From Cecembia rubra (GTDB lineage Bacteria > Bacteroidota > Bacteroidia > Cytophagales > Cyclobacteriaceae): a stretch of 64,000 nucleotides of DNA. The stretch lies in contig NZ_PYGF01000003.1 in the NCBI RefSeq assembly GCF_003014575.1, positions 1-64,000 of the forward strand. The letters run 5' to 3'. Below the pieces are notes generated by a model, which saw nothing but the letters and a program-made list of their open reading frames with translations, had not been told where the DNA came from and did not search any database. Each line of letters begins with the position of its first letter. The stretch's first letter is position 1. A program made the position numbers and the translations under genes. Below are positions 38,101 through 46,108 of the stretch, one piece after another.

Positions 38101-38282
38101 CCTTCCAAGGGGGAGGTAGCCAGTTTTTCCACCAATTCAGGACTGGATCTAGGTACAGAATAACTCACCGTCAATACCGGTTCACGCTCCCGCGGATTCA
38201 GGTCCACGGAAAGCCTGGGCACCAAAGCAAATCCGATGATGCTGAGTACTATGAACGCTATGATAATCCTGAATGGTGACAT
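35178..38282 (-). CDS. RND efflux pump permease (second of pair)
   Basis: A 1034-aa HAE1/AcrB-like transporter. Topology is standard: one TM, a large periplasmic loop, a bundle of TMs from about residue 330, a second loop, and a closing TM bundle. Proton-relay helix TISFGLIVDNAIIMIDHL has Asp-Asn in place of the Asp-Asp of AcrB, a frequent variant. The RND1 gene lies on the same strand 1.7 kb upstream, separated by repeats and a nuclease gene, so the original operon was probably adaptor-RND-RND. Substrate unknown. Its start is preceded directly by a T9 tract and a GCGAGAAGCGAGA repeat. Confidence 0.92.
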   Translation of the reverse strand: MSPFRIIIAFIVLSIIGFALVPRLSVDLNPREREPVLTVSYSVPRSSPELVEKLATSPLEGALSQLADLKKIKSVSNYDRGSITLRFDKNTDMDFKKFEVASIIRQVYPSLDSKVSYPLVTQSEERRSDQKTPILTYSVNGPFASFEIKKIAEDVLKSTLNRFEEIEEVTIRGANDLQLFVTYDIKKLQALKMNRQDLESAIRGAFGMSYPGALINTREETLFIQVDRSLNSLGQLENLLVTTREGKEIFLKDIAQLTLEEAEATSYYRINGKNSVTLSIINRDGVNKVLLAKNIKAAIESAKDLLPAGFEVRLENDDTEFLEKELNKIYKRSGLSILILIVFIFLMNRNLRYLSILFLGIVVNLSITGIILYLMQVDIHLYSLAGLTISFGLIVDNAIIMIDHLHKHKNRKVFLALLAASLTTIAALMIVFFLPEDDRKNLTEFSVVVAVMLAVSLLVALLFTPAMYQLLFGEKAKKGRVLNVSQLRRRVKGFRIFQRGIGFVANYRKTFVALLILLFGIPVFFLPNKWEGQEWYNKTIGSTLYQEEIRPHVDKYLGGSLRMFVRGVFEKSSYREAEKTRLYVSARLPFGNTLDQMDFIMREFEGYLKGVEGIDQFVTWVQSGQYAQIVITFKEAYEKSALPYQLKGRLSVKSTDWSGARWTIYGVGQGFFTGAGGEGIPTFRVTMKGYNYDELERQAEILAEKLLQHRRIQEVNTNERLGWNEEKTEEYVLRLDQGNMALGGTNQYQVIAALNDVSKPTGPSVFLTMEDKNYGLVVREGASARYSKYDLESNSLITGEDRIFKISNFGSLTKETTTNSLHKEDRQYIRLVAFEYMGSAKFGNEYLDEVLEEMKAIMPIGYSASKQTWSWNWEKAKRQYSLILVLIVGIFFITSVLFENLKQPFYIILIIPISFIGLFLIFSLFDFYFDQGGYAAFVMLGGLAVNAAIFIVNDLNNRRQGLYNRNILKAVAGKAVPIMLTILSTCFGLIPFIMEGQNEIFWFSLAIGTIGGLVFSVVGVFLALPVFLWKKGES

Positions 38283-38298
38283 TTTTTTTTGAGACTGT

Positions 38299-38345
38299 TA
38301 GATGCGAGAAGCGAGAGATAAGAATCAAGAAGCGAGAAGCGAGAT
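38299..38345. repeat. Short GCGAGAAGCGAGA repeats upstream of RND gene
   Basis: Two blocks (38302-38318 and 38329-38345) of GCGAGAAGCGAGA, the reverse complement of the copies at 634 and 33163. This one precedes a start codon rather than following a stop. Confidence 0.55.
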
Positions 38346-38437
38346 CGTGAACTGTTACGTCACCCTGAGCAAAGCGAAGGGTCTCCTCTAGAAAACACGT
38401 CACCCTTAGAGTAGCAAAGTGTCTCCCCTTCTGTATC

Positions 38438-38834
38438 CGTCACTCTGAACAATGTGAAGACTCCCCAAAAGCAAAGGGGATTCTTCACCTCCGCAAGCTG
38501 CGGTTCAGAATGACGTAAACAACCGTCACCCTGACGAAGGAAGGGTCTCCTATAAATAGGAGATGCTTCGACTCCGCAAGCTCCGCTGCCATTGACAGAT
38601 AAGAGTAACCGTCATTCTGAGCGAGGAACGAGTGAAGAATCTCCAATAGTTTAGGAGATTCTTCGACTCCGCAGGCTCCGTCTCAGAATGACGTGGAAAA
38701 CAAGATGTCATTACCTTTCTGTAAATGCCAAGTTTTAAAATCTCAGAATGACGTAAACACCCGTTACTCTGACGAATGGAAAGCCTGCCCCGATCCTTCC
38801 GGGGAGCCTCCCAAAATAGAGGAGATCCTTCACT
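38438..38834. repeat. About 397-bp direct repeat, copy 1
   Basis: This segment reappears at 39338-39734, offset by exactly 900 bp and without gaps; I count about 11 mismatches. It contains several palindromic modules (CGTCACTCTGAAC, the 38590-38727 MITE-like unit, and a CCCCGATCCTTCCGGGG hairpin). Degenerate palindromic pieces continue left to about 38358. Confidence 0.8.
38590..38727. repeat. MITE-like palindromic repeat unit, copy 2
   Basis: A 138-bp unit with the CATTGACAGA and TCTGTAAATG ends described for 333-469 and nearly the same interior (CGAGTGAAGAATCTCC hairpin). Confidence 0.75.
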
Positions 38835-38841
38835 ACGTTAC

Positions 38842-38970
38842 CATTGACAGATTACAGTAACCGTCACCCTGAGAGAAGCGAAGGGTCTCCTATTTATGGG
38901 GGATTCTTCACCTCCGCAGGCTCCGGTTCAGGATGACGGATCAAGTGATGTCATTGCCTTTCTGTAAATG
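38842..38970. repeat. MITE-like palindromic repeat unit, copy 3 (diverged interior)
   Basis: A 129-bp unit with the same terminal CATTGACAGA and TCTGTAAATG but a different palindromic core (CGTCACCCTGAGAGAAGCG pairing with CAGGATGACG). That the ends are kept while the core differs shows the ends define the unit. It finishes 31 bp before the nuclease stop codon. Confidence 0.7.
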
Positions 38971-39001
38971 CAAGATTTTAAAATCTCAGAATGATATAGC
39001 A

Positions 39002-39301
39002 TCACCAATTCATCACTTCTTCTCCAAAGTCCTTCCAACTTGGATTTATTTTATTTATCAAATCAATTTTCTTCTTTCTTGTCCATCCCTTCAATTGTTT
39101 TTCTCTTATGATTGCTTCTTCTATTGCATGAAAACCTTCATAATAAATTAGTTTTCTAAGGTTATATTTAGTCACAAATGAATTTCGATTCAAACCATTT
39201 AGATGTTCATAAAGACGCCTTTGTAAATCATTAGTTACTCCGATATACAGTGTTGTATGATGAGCATTTGTTAAAATGTAAACAGCACCGCCTTTTTGCA
39301 T
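39002..39301 (-). CDS. GIY-YIG nuclease family protein
   Basis: A 99-aa single-domain protein of the UPF0213/YhbQ-like GIY-YIG group. The two core strands are AVYIL (V7-Y8-I9) and LYIGVTND (Y19-I20-G21); the conserved Arg is in LQRRLYEH and the catalytic Glu is probably Glu67 in AIIREKQLKGW. Length equals the family norm. It lies inside a roughly 1.4-kb block of palindromic repeats that splits an RND efflux operon; repeat sequence reaches within about 15 bp of its stop, and a 397-bp repeat begins 36 bp upstream of its start. The arrangement suggests the gene and the repeats travel together, though that is inference. Confidence 0.9.
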   Translation of the reverse strand: MQKGGAVYILTNAHHTTLYIGVTNDLQRRLYEHLNGLNRNSFVTKYNLRKLIYYEGFHAIEEAIIREKQLKGWTRKKKIDLINKINPSWKDFGEEVMNW

Positions 39302-39337
39302 TTATAAGTCTAATTTTCTTTGGTTAAAATCACTACA

Positions 39338-39734
39338 CGTCACTCTGAACAAAGTGAAGAGTCCCCAAAAGCAAAGGGGATTCTTCACCTCCGCAAGCTG
39401 CGGTTCAGAATGACGTAACCCATCGTCACCCTGACGAAGGAAGGGTCTCCTATAAATAGGAGATGCTTCGACTCCGCAAGCTCCGCTGCCATTGACAGAT
39501 AAGAGTAACCGTCATTCTGAGCGAGGAACGAGTGAAGAATCTCCAATAGTTTAGGAGATTCTTCGACTCCGCAGGCTCCGTCTCAGAATGACGTGGAAAA
39601 CAAGATGTCATTACCTTTCTGTAAATGCCAAATTTTAAAATCTCAGAATGACGTAAACACCCGTCACTCTGACGAATAGAAAGCCTGCCCCGATCCTTTC
39701 GGGGAGTCTCCCAAAATAGAGGAGAGCCTTCACC
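39338..39734. repeat. About 397-bp direct repeat, copy 2
   Basis: Near-identical to 38438-38834 (exact 900-bp offset). The two copies bracket copy 3 of the MITE-like unit and the nuclease gene. Further degenerate palindromic pieces extend to about 39836, and 39900-39960 has simple TACTTGGTAC repeats. Confidence 0.8.
39490..39627. repeat. MITE-like palindromic repeat unit, copy 4
   Basis: A 138-bp unit, with ends and core identical to 38590-38727 apart from changes just outside it. Confidence 0.75.
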
Positions 39735-40013
39735 TCCGCAAGCTGCGGTTCAGGATGACGGAAACAGCAGTCAGTCCGAAACCAGAGGAGATTCTTCGCT
39801 TCCCGCAATTCTGAGGGACAGGCAGTTCTTCACTCATAATGATTATTTTTCACATAATTAATCACTCAATTTCTTTAACCCCTTCAAGCCTCAATTTTGT
39901 AGTTTTCACTTGTCAGGAGTTCTTAGTACTTGGTTCATTGTACTTGGTACTTGGTACAATTATATCTTATCTCTTGTTTCTCTTTTTTCAACTTACTTCT
40001 TACTACTTTCTCA

Positions 40014-43000
40014 TTACACCGTCTCGTTTCTCGCTTCTCGTCTCTCGCATCTCCCGACAAACCAATACGCCAATGGCACAAAGTACAATGCCGTGAAGGT
40101 ACCAATGGTAAGGCCGCCGATGACTGAAAAGACCAATGGCCGCTGCAAATCCGCTCCTAATCCTGAACTGAACACCACAGGCAACAAAGCCAGAATAGTT
40201 GTTACAGAAGTCATCAAAATGGGTTTCAACCTGATTTCCCCTGCTTCAAACAAGGCCCTGTCCAAAGCCTCCTTCACAGAGTGCGTCGAGGCATATTTTA
40301 TTCTTAACCTGTTGATGGTATCTATTTTCAAAATTGCATCATTGACCATGATGCCCAACATCACCACCAGGCCAATGGCCGACATCACATTCAAACTTGT
40401 TCCTGTGAGCAAAAGCACCAAAAAGGCTCCTGCTATGCCCAATGGCAAAGTGAAAATAACGATCAATGGCTGTACAAAGCTTTCAAACTGGGCTGAAAGG
40501 ATAAAATACAGCAACAAAACCGCCACCAATAAAATACCTACAAGCTCACTGATGGTCTCCCGATCCTTAAAATACTGACCAAAGAAAGACACACTCAGGT
40601 TCCTGTCAGCTCCCCATCGGAAAATATCAGAATTGTAAAACGTAGGATTATCTGATGTAAGCAGGACAGATTGATAAACTCCCCCCTTGTCTGCAGTGAC
40701 GAACTTATACTGGTTCTCATATTCAAAGCGGATAAAATTGTGGAGCGCGTATTCTACCCCATCTTTTCCCTTAATGGAATTATTTCTCAAGATGGCCTCA
40801 AAATCCCTCTTCTCAGCACTGAGTTTGATGGGGGTGATTTCACCAAATCTTTTGATATCGGTGATGGTGAAAGCACCAAACAACCTCCTGACCTGTTCCA
40901 AGAGCTCATTGACCTGAATACCATACAACGCCATTCTGGAAGGATCCAGTCGGAAAACTACAGAAGCCTCCTTTTGCAGGCTAGGTCCACGCTCGAACTC
41001 TTGGGAAGGAAATTCAAGCAACCAGGCATCCATCCTGTCTTCCTCCACAGGCCGTTTGGTGGTCAAATCCTTCCATCGCACCTCATAATAAGGCAAATTG
41101 GAAGCAAATAACTGATCAAAAGCATTGGGAGCATCTGAAATTTCCACTTGTGCATTGGGATAACTTGATTTGAGGAGGGATTGCAACTTAGCCATCTCCT
41201 CAGCTTTGGATGCCTGGGTTTCAAAAAGAAAATACAGGTTTGCCTCTTGCAATGAACTTTCTCCATCAAATAAAATAAACTGCCTTACCCCAATATCTGC
41301 CTCAGCCTTTTCATAAGTCCCCTGCATGCTTTCCAATATGACCAGAACCCTGTTTTTATTTTGCTCCACCCCGATAGGTTCATTCCAATCGATCCTCACA
41401 ACTGCGTCAAATTTCTCTATGGGCGGCAATCCCTGAACCTGCAGCAAATAGGCCAACGACAAGCCTGCAGGAATCAAAAGCAGAAAAAACCCAAAACTAA
41501 GACCTCGTTTGGAAAATATCTTTACATACAAGCGCTTATATCCTTTCAGAACCGCTTTGAAAAAACGGCTGTCTTCCTCAGGTAATCCTTCCTGGGATTT
41601 CTTGTGGAAGAAAAAATGATACAACATGGGAAGCAGAATAAAAGCCACCAATAAGGACACACTAAGGATGGCCGCCACCGACACCGCCTGATCAAAAAAC
41701 AAGGCCCCGGAAATTCCACTCAGGAAAACCAATGGTACAAAGACAGCCAAGGTAGTCAATACTGAACTGACCAAGGCGGACATTACCTCATTTACCCCTT
41801 CTGCGCAGGCATCAAAAATGGCTAAGCCCTCTTTTCTTTTACGGGTAATGTTGTCCAATACAATGATGGAATTATCAATGAGCATCCCCAAACCCAAGGC
41901 CAGCCCGGAAAGGGAAATGACATTGATCGAAAGATCGAATATATAGAAAACCAAGAAACTGATCAGCAGAGAGGAAGGCAGAGAAATCCCAATGATAATG
42001 GGTGTTCTGTAATTGCCCATAAAAATGAATAGTACCCCAAAAGCAAAAATCCCCCCAAACAACAAAGAAGTCTGCAGGTTACTGATGCCTGCATTAAGGA
42101 GAACCGACTGGTCCTGTGTCAGCGCAAAATCCACCTGCGGATAATCCTCCCGAAAGATGTCTATGGCTTCATATATTTTGGGCAACAATTCATTCATCTT
42201 GGCCGCCGCCTGTTTGTGCACGGTTATCACCAAGCCCTCCTCTTCCCCGAATAAATGAAAGCCCATCACTTCATTGACCTCATATTGCACCTTTGCTATT
42301 TTGCCCAAATCGACAGTGACTCCTTCGGAAGAAGTCACCGGTAATTTCATGATGTCTGCAGGATTATCCACACGTGTTGCCAAGCGCAGGTAATAGCGGA
42401 ACTGCCCATCTTCCACAGAAATTCCCGGCAGTTCTTCATTGCCAAATTGGATTGCATTGATCACATTTTCCTCAGACATCCCCAAAGCCCTGAGGGCAGC
42501 TTTATCGGGGCTGACTGTGATGATCCGTTCTTTCTTGCCATTGATATCCACCAAGGATACCCCTTCCAATTGCTCCAGTCTTTTTTTGAGCACATTTTCA
42601 GTGAGGAGACTGACTTCAGTAAAGTCAAAACCCGCTTTGGGAGTTACCTGAACTCTTACCACCGGAATATCATTGGTATTGACCCGAATGACCTGGGGAC
42701 GGCTTAGATCGGAAGGCAAACTGTTTGTGAGCCTGTCAATTTTTTCGTTGACCTCTATGTAAGCCAGGTCCATGGGCGTATCATAGTCAAAAACCAGGCG
42801 GATGGACCCCACCTCGGCGCCCGCTTTGCTGTCCATATCCTCCAGCCCATTGAGCGTCATCAGGCTTTCCCGGATTGGGGAAAGCACATTTTGCTCTATG
42901 GCCTCGGGCGAAGCATTGGGATAGTTGACTTTGATGACGATTTGGGGAACATCAATAGGAGGTAAAAGTGAAATGGGCAAGGTTCGGAAAACAATCACCG

Positions 43001-43067
43001 AAAAGACCATCAAAGCCAAAAAGGTCATAAAAACAGCAATCGGTCTTGCTAATAAAAATCTTACCAT
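40014..43067 (-). CDS. RND efflux pump permease (first of pair)
   Basis: A 1017-aa HAE1/AcrB-like transporter with the usual two TM bundles and two periplasmic loops. The start RFLLARPIAVFMTFLALMVF and the proton-relay helix LALGLGMLIDNSIIVLDNI are characteristic. It begins 4 bp after the adaptor gene. The last dozen codons (CERREARNETV) are written in the GCGAGAAGCGAGA repeat, so repeat sequence has become the C-terminal tail. No TolC-type outer-membrane factor is encoded here. Paired RND genes can form mixed trimers (as MdtBC does), which would fit. Confidence 0.93.
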   Translation of the reverse strand: MVRFLLARPIAVFMTFLALMVFSVIVFRTLPISLLPPIDVPQIVIKVNYPNASPEAIEQNVLSPIRESLMTLNGLEDMDSKAGAEVGSIRLVFDYDTPMDLAYIEVNEKIDRLTNSLPSDLSRPQVIRVNTNDIPVVRVQVTPKAGFDFTEVSLLTENVLKKRLEQLEGVSLVDINGKKERIITVSPDKAALRALGMSEENVINAIQFGNEELPGISVEDGQFRYYLRLATRVDNPADIMKLPVTSSEGVTVDLGKIAKVQYEVNEVMGFHLFGEEEGLVITVHKQAAAKMNELLPKIYEAIDIFREDYPQVDFALTQDQSVLLNAGISNLQTSLLFGGIFAFGVLFIFMGNYRTPIIIGISLPSSLLISFLVFYIFDLSINVISLSGLALGLGMLIDNSIIVLDNITRKRKEGLAIFDACAEGVNEVMSALVSSVLTTLAVFVPLVFLSGISGALFFDQAVSVAAILSVSLLVAFILLPMLYHFFFHKKSQEGLPEEDSRFFKAVLKGYKRLYVKIFSKRGLSFGFFLLLIPAGLSLAYLLQVQGLPPIEKFDAVVRIDWNEPIGVEQNKNRVLVILESMQGTYEKAEADIGVRQFILFDGESSLQEANLYFLFETQASKAEEMAKLQSLLKSSYPNAQVEISDAPNAFDQLFASNLPYYEVRWKDLTTKRPVEEDRMDAWLLEFPSQEFERGPSLQKEASVVFRLDPSRMALYGIQVNELLEQVRRLFGAFTITDIKRFGEITPIKLSAEKRDFEAILRNNSIKGKDGVEYALHNFIRFEYENQYKFVTADKGGVYQSVLLTSDNPTFYNSDIFRWGADRNLSVSFFGQYFKDRETISELVGILLVAVLLLYFILSAQFESFVQPLIVIFTLPLGIAGAFLVLLLTGTSLNVMSAIGLVVMLGIMVNDAILKIDTINRLRIKYASTHSVKEALDRALFEAGEIRLKPILMTSVTTILALLPVVFSSGLGADLQRPLVFSVIGGLTIGTFTALYFVPLAYWFVGRCERREARNETV
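40021..40050. repeat. TCTCGCTTCTCG repeat inside a gene 3' end
   Basis: The TCTCGTTTCTCGCTTCTCG string lies within the last codons of the first RND gene and encodes its basic/acidic tail. Confidence 0.55.
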
Positions 43068-43071
43068 GGCT

Positions 43072-44145
43072 TTACTCTTTGACGATTTGTACAGGTGCCT
43101 GATGGGCCAATTGCAGATTATTCGAAGTGATGACCGTCATGCCTGCCTCTATTCCGGAAAGCACTTCCACTTCCCTGCCATTGTCCTTACCTACCTCCAC
43201 ATAATTCCATTTGGATTCATTGTTTTCAATGGTAAATACCACTGGACGGTTGGAACGATACACGAGGGCTTCTTTGGGGACCACCAGGGAATTGTTCTGT
43301 GGGGCACGGATGATGGCCCGGGCATTCATGCCGGGAAGCAGGCCTTTGGCCGCACTGACCAGAATCGAAACCTGAACGAGTCCGTTCTCATCTACCTTGG
43401 GATTGATGCTTCTTACGGTCCCGGTCAAATCCGGAAAACTTCCGCCAACAGGATAGATTTCAGCCTTTTGCCCTAAAGAGATCAAATTGATATCTGACTC
43501 CAAAACCTTCACTTTTAGCTCCAACTGGCCTGTATTGATGATTTCAAACAATTCATCCCCTGCATTAATCAAAGACCCGGTCCTCACTTTTAAATCAGCA
43601 ATTCTTCCTGATATGGGCGCCTTGATGGTAGATTTCTCCAAGTCCATTTCGGCTTCTTTAAGATCAAGCTCAGCAGCATATAAGCCACTTTTTACTTTTA
43701 GATAATCTTCAATTTCTTTTTTCCTTTTTCCGTCATTTCCCTGAAATACTTCCGAAAAACTGAGGGCTTCAGATTGGTAATTTACCTCTGCACTTTTAAG
43801 GGCAATTTTGGCTTTTTCAAATTTAAGCTGACTCTCCCTGAGGTCCAATCGGGCCAAAACTTTTCCTTTTTCTACAAAATCACCCTCCCTTAACTTCGAA
43901 AGTTCCAATATTCCAGTGCGCTCGGCATTGATTTTAATTTGCTCCAAGGCTTCCATTTTCCCAGTAGCATTGATAAGATAATCGAAAGATTTTCGCTCTG
44001 CTTGGGCCACCCGTACAGGTGTGGCGGATACTTCGGCTCGGAAGGATTCCAAAGGCTGGTCCTGACTTTTACCTTCCTCTTCTTTACAGGAACTTAAAAA
44101 CAAAGCTGAAATCAATAAAAAAAGCTGAAATCTATGAACTCCCAT
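43072..44145 (-). CDS. RND efflux periplasmic adaptor (membrane fusion protein)
   Basis: A 357-aa lipoprotein (lipobox LFLSSC, Cys20, then KEEE) of the HlyD/AcrA family. The lipoyl half-motifs are GKMEALEQIKINAERTGILE and ISGRIADLKVRTGSLINAGD, flanking a helical hairpin (about residues 100-165). Beta-barrel and membrane-proximal domains follow, including AEIYPVGGSFPDLTGTVRSI and VVPKEALVYR. It is the first gene of the efflux operon and would bridge the two RND pumps to an outer-membrane channel encoded elsewhere. Confidence 0.93.
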   Translation of the reverse strand: MGVHRFQLFLLISALFLSSCKEEEGKSQDQPLESFRAEVSATPVRVAQAERKSFDYLINATGKMEALEQIKINAERTGILELSKLREGDFVEKGKVLARLDLRESQLKFEKAKIALKSAEVNYQSEALSFSEVFQGNDGKRKKEIEDYLKVKSGLYAAELDLKEAEMDLEKSTIKAPISGRIADLKVRTGSLINAGDELFEIINTGQLELKVKVLESDINLISLGQKAEIYPVGGSFPDLTGTVRSINPKVDENGLVQVSILVSAAKGLLPGMNARAIIRAPQNNSLVVPKEALVYRSNRPVVFTIENNESKWNYVEVGKDNGREVEVLSGIEAGMTVITSNNLQLAHQAPVQIVKE

Positions 44146-44192
44146 TTTGCTTATGATTAAGAATCCTTAAATAACTAATTTTTTAACTAAAA

Positions 44193-44212
44193 TTCAAAGT
44201 CTAGGCTTTGAA
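44193..44212. promoter_or_regulatory. Dyad upstream of the efflux operon
   Basis: TTCAAAG (44193-44199) and CTTTGAA (44206-44212) are perfect inverted arms 48 bp upstream of the adaptor start, a plausible repressor operator. No regulator gene is adjacent. Confidence 0.35.
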
Positions 44213-44411
44213 AAATTAAGGATTTTAGAAAAATTATAGCATTGATATTATAAGCTCCATGGAATTGAAAATCTATAATCAAGATTGTCATCTTCCCATA
44301 TGAATTTTATTTCTTTGAATCAATTGAAAAGAACGGCATGCACTTTGCGCAACCTATTTCAAATAAATCTTTTAATTTTGAACTGACTTTGTAAAACTAA
44401 AACTTGAAACT

Positions 44412-44858
44412 ATGAAAAAACTACTTGCATTACCCATTCTCTTTTTGGTCATGATGTCTTTGAACCAGGCAAAGGCACAGGAAGTTGGTTTGAGGTTCGG
44501 AGATGTTTTAGGAAACAATGTGGCCATTGATGGTATTTTTGCCTTGGGCAAATACAGCAGGGTACATGCTGATTTGGCCTTTGGCAACAGAGGTGTCGGC
44601 ATGGAGGCGCTGTGGAACTTTATTTACAGGCCTTTGGGAGCTGAGGCTTTCCACTGGTATGTAGGTGTGGGTCCATCCTTGTTGATCGGAGACCCTTTTA
44701 TTCTTGGTGTCAGTGGTGAAATTGGTTTAGAATACAAATTCAGAGAAGTGCCTTTGGTACTAGGTCTTGACTGGAGGCCAAGAGTCGACATTGTGGAAGT
44801 TACTGATTTTAGGCCAGGTGGATTTGGTTTAAATATCCGCTATGCTTTTGGCAGATAA
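44412..44858 (+). CDS. Small outer-membrane beta-barrel protein
   Basis: A 148-aa protein with a signal peptide ending NQAKAQ (about residue 22). The mature part has about eight alternating amphipathic strands (AFHWYVGVGPSLLIG, GVSGEIGLEYKF, GGFGLNIRYAFGR) and ends in a typical barrel strand. It is an OmpA/OmpW-size barrel with no periplasmic domain; function unknown. Monocistronic, with a terminator at 44879-44912. Confidence 0.75.
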   Translation: MKKLLALPILFLVMMSLNQAKAQEVGLRFGDVLGNNVAIDGIFALGKYSRVHADLAFGNRGVGMEALWNFIYRPLGAEAFHWYVGVGPSLLIGDPFILGVSGEIGLEYKFREVPLVLGLDWRPRVDIVEVTDFRPGGFGLNIRYAFGR

Positions 44859-44878
44859 ATCAAAAGGCCTTTAATGCA

Positions 44879-44912
44879 AAAAAACCTGGTTGTAAAGACA
44901 GCCAGGTTTTTC
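44879..44912 (+). terminator. Intrinsic terminator between convergent genes
   Basis: AAAACCTGG (44881-44889) pairs with CCAGGTTTT (44902-44910), with a longer wobble-paired stem possible, then TCTTT. A-rich left and T-rich right flanks allow it to serve both converging genes. Confidence 0.75.
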
Positions 44913-44953
44913 TTTAATTCGCAATTTTCATAAAAAAACTTTGCGATTATTTT

Positions 44954-45493
44954 TTAATTCATTGCCAGTAGGGTAGGTTCCAAGATGAAATTCGGACTGA
45001 GGGAAAAAATACAGGGTCTTTCAAAAGGGATTGGATTTTCGTAAAGTCGAAGTCTAAGGTCTTCCGGTTTTTCGTCCTGAAAATGTTCCAACAAAGAAAT
45101 GATGGTTTCTTCATCCGGTACCTCAACCCTCACTTTGACGATGCCGTCTCTGACCATATCCAGTTCCTGCGCGGCAGCTTTGGAAAGATCAATAATCCTT
45201 TTAGAAGATTGGGGAAGACGGTCATTTACTTTCACCCATACTTCTTTCCCATTTTTAAGGTTGGTCACTTTCAACATGGTCCCAAATGGAAGGTATTTAT
45301 GCGCGGCAGTCAATTCTTCCATATTGTAAACTTCCCCACTTGCTGTTTTTCTTAAGTGGAACTTACGGGCATAAAAACTTGCTACCCCTTCCTGGATTTT
45401 CAAACGCTCTTCAACAGGCGGCAAAGAATCATTACTTCCCGCAAAAGCGGCAAATTGAAGAACAAAAACCAAAATAAGTGCAATTAATTTCAT
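44954..45493 (-). CDS. RlpA-like double-psi beta-barrel protein
   Basis: A 179-aa exported protein (signal to about residue 19, FAAFAG). The core GVASFYARKFHLRKTASGE, FGTMLKVTNLKNGKEVWVKV and NDRLPQSSKRIIDLSKAAA matches the septal-ring lytic transglycosylase RlpA family. The C-terminal SPOR domain of full RlpA is absent. It may cut peptidoglycan or bind the wall. Converges with the barrel gene. Confidence 0.88.
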   Translation of the reverse strand: MKLIALILVFVLQFAAFAGSNDSLPPVEERLKIQEGVASFYARKFHLRKTASGEVYNMEELTAAHKYLPFGTMLKVTNLKNGKEVWVKVNDRLPQSSKRIIDLSKAAAQELDMVRDGIVKVRVEVPDEETIISLLEHFQDEKPEDLRLRLYENPIPFERPCIFSLSPNFILEPTLLAMN

Positions 45494-45811
45494 GACCTGC
45501 GAAAAAGCAATTCACGTACCAAAAACAATCCGTTAACCGGGATTTAATGAATTTTAACAACCCCTCAAGCTTTTTAGAAGTTTGAAGATAGTGAAAATAA
45601 ATGGGATATAAAAGCATACATTAAAACCTAAAACACTTCTTTTTCAACTGATTAATCAATTCATTTATTTAAAAATTATTATTTGTTACCTAAAATCCCA
45701 TCCTAAGAAATAAAGAAATAATTAAAAGATACAAAAACATATTTTCTAAGTTTCTATTTAAAATCGGCAAAAGAAATCTTCGGAATCTAATTTAAGAGAT
45801 TTGACAAAAAT
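45494..45811. other. AT-rich intergenic stretch, nothing recognised
   Basis: About 318 bp, very AT-rich, without a credible reading frame, hairpin or known repeat. It separates the RlpA-like gene from the end of the peptide/propeller locus. Confidence 0.5.
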
Positions 45812-46030
45812 CTATCCTTTTTTATTGATTGCCTTCATCGCATCGGTGTGGATTGCATCCTGCCCTTCATCCAGTACAATGAGTAAGTAACGTAAGTCTC
45901 CAAAACACAACCTTGCCTCAGCCATTTTTAGGAAATTACTAGCCACGACCAAATTTGAGCTCCTCGAACTAGATAATCCTAATGTGAAACTCAAAGCACA
46001 AATTGTCAAAATTAAACTGATTCTTTTCAT
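45812..46030 (-). CDS. Small secreted peptide of the propeller locus (single mature Cys)
   Basis: A 72-aa protein with a signal peptide (about residues 1-23, after MKRISLILTICALSF). The mature part aligns without gaps to the 47332-47547 peptide over 23 residues: LV, N plus aromatic, KM, C and L-x-Y positions agree (LVVASNFLKMAEARLC against LVAQTNYSKMPTPKWC). It has lost the later Cys and its C-terminal half is unrelated. It lies 78 bp downstream of a propeller gene, behind a hairpin, and is the last gene of the locus. Function unknown. Confidence 0.6.
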   Translation of the reverse strand: MKRISLILTICALSFTLGLSSSRSSNLVVASNFLKMAEARLCFGDLRYLLIVLDEGQDAIHTDAMKAINKKG

Positions 46031-46084
46031 AATTTTTTATTTAACTAACTAGAATTCAATTATCAATAATCTTTCTCTAAAATC

Positions 46085-46105
46085 TTTTTAGTTCTAAACT
46101 AAAAA
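46085..46105 (-). terminator. Hairpin between propeller and last peptide gene
   Basis: A perfect 9-bp stem TTTTTAGTT/AACTAAAAA with a 3-nt loop, only 3 bp from the propeller stop. The same TTTAGTT/AACTAAA pairing occurs at about 2098-2117 before the broken peptide gene, so it may be a regulatory element rather than a terminator. Confidence 0.45.
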
Positions 46106-46108
46106 ACC

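Noticed and set aside
38358-39836. Possible CRISPR array because of many similar repeats
   Set aside because: The repeats are palindromic, differ in length and have no uniform unique spacers; there are no cas genes.
39839-40578. Plus-strand frames of 85 and 222 aa
   Set aside because: They are antisense to the first RND gene and partly built from simple repeats.
44372-44602. 76-aa minus-strand frame
   Set aside because: Antisense to the small barrel protein, which has a clear signal peptide and barrel strands.
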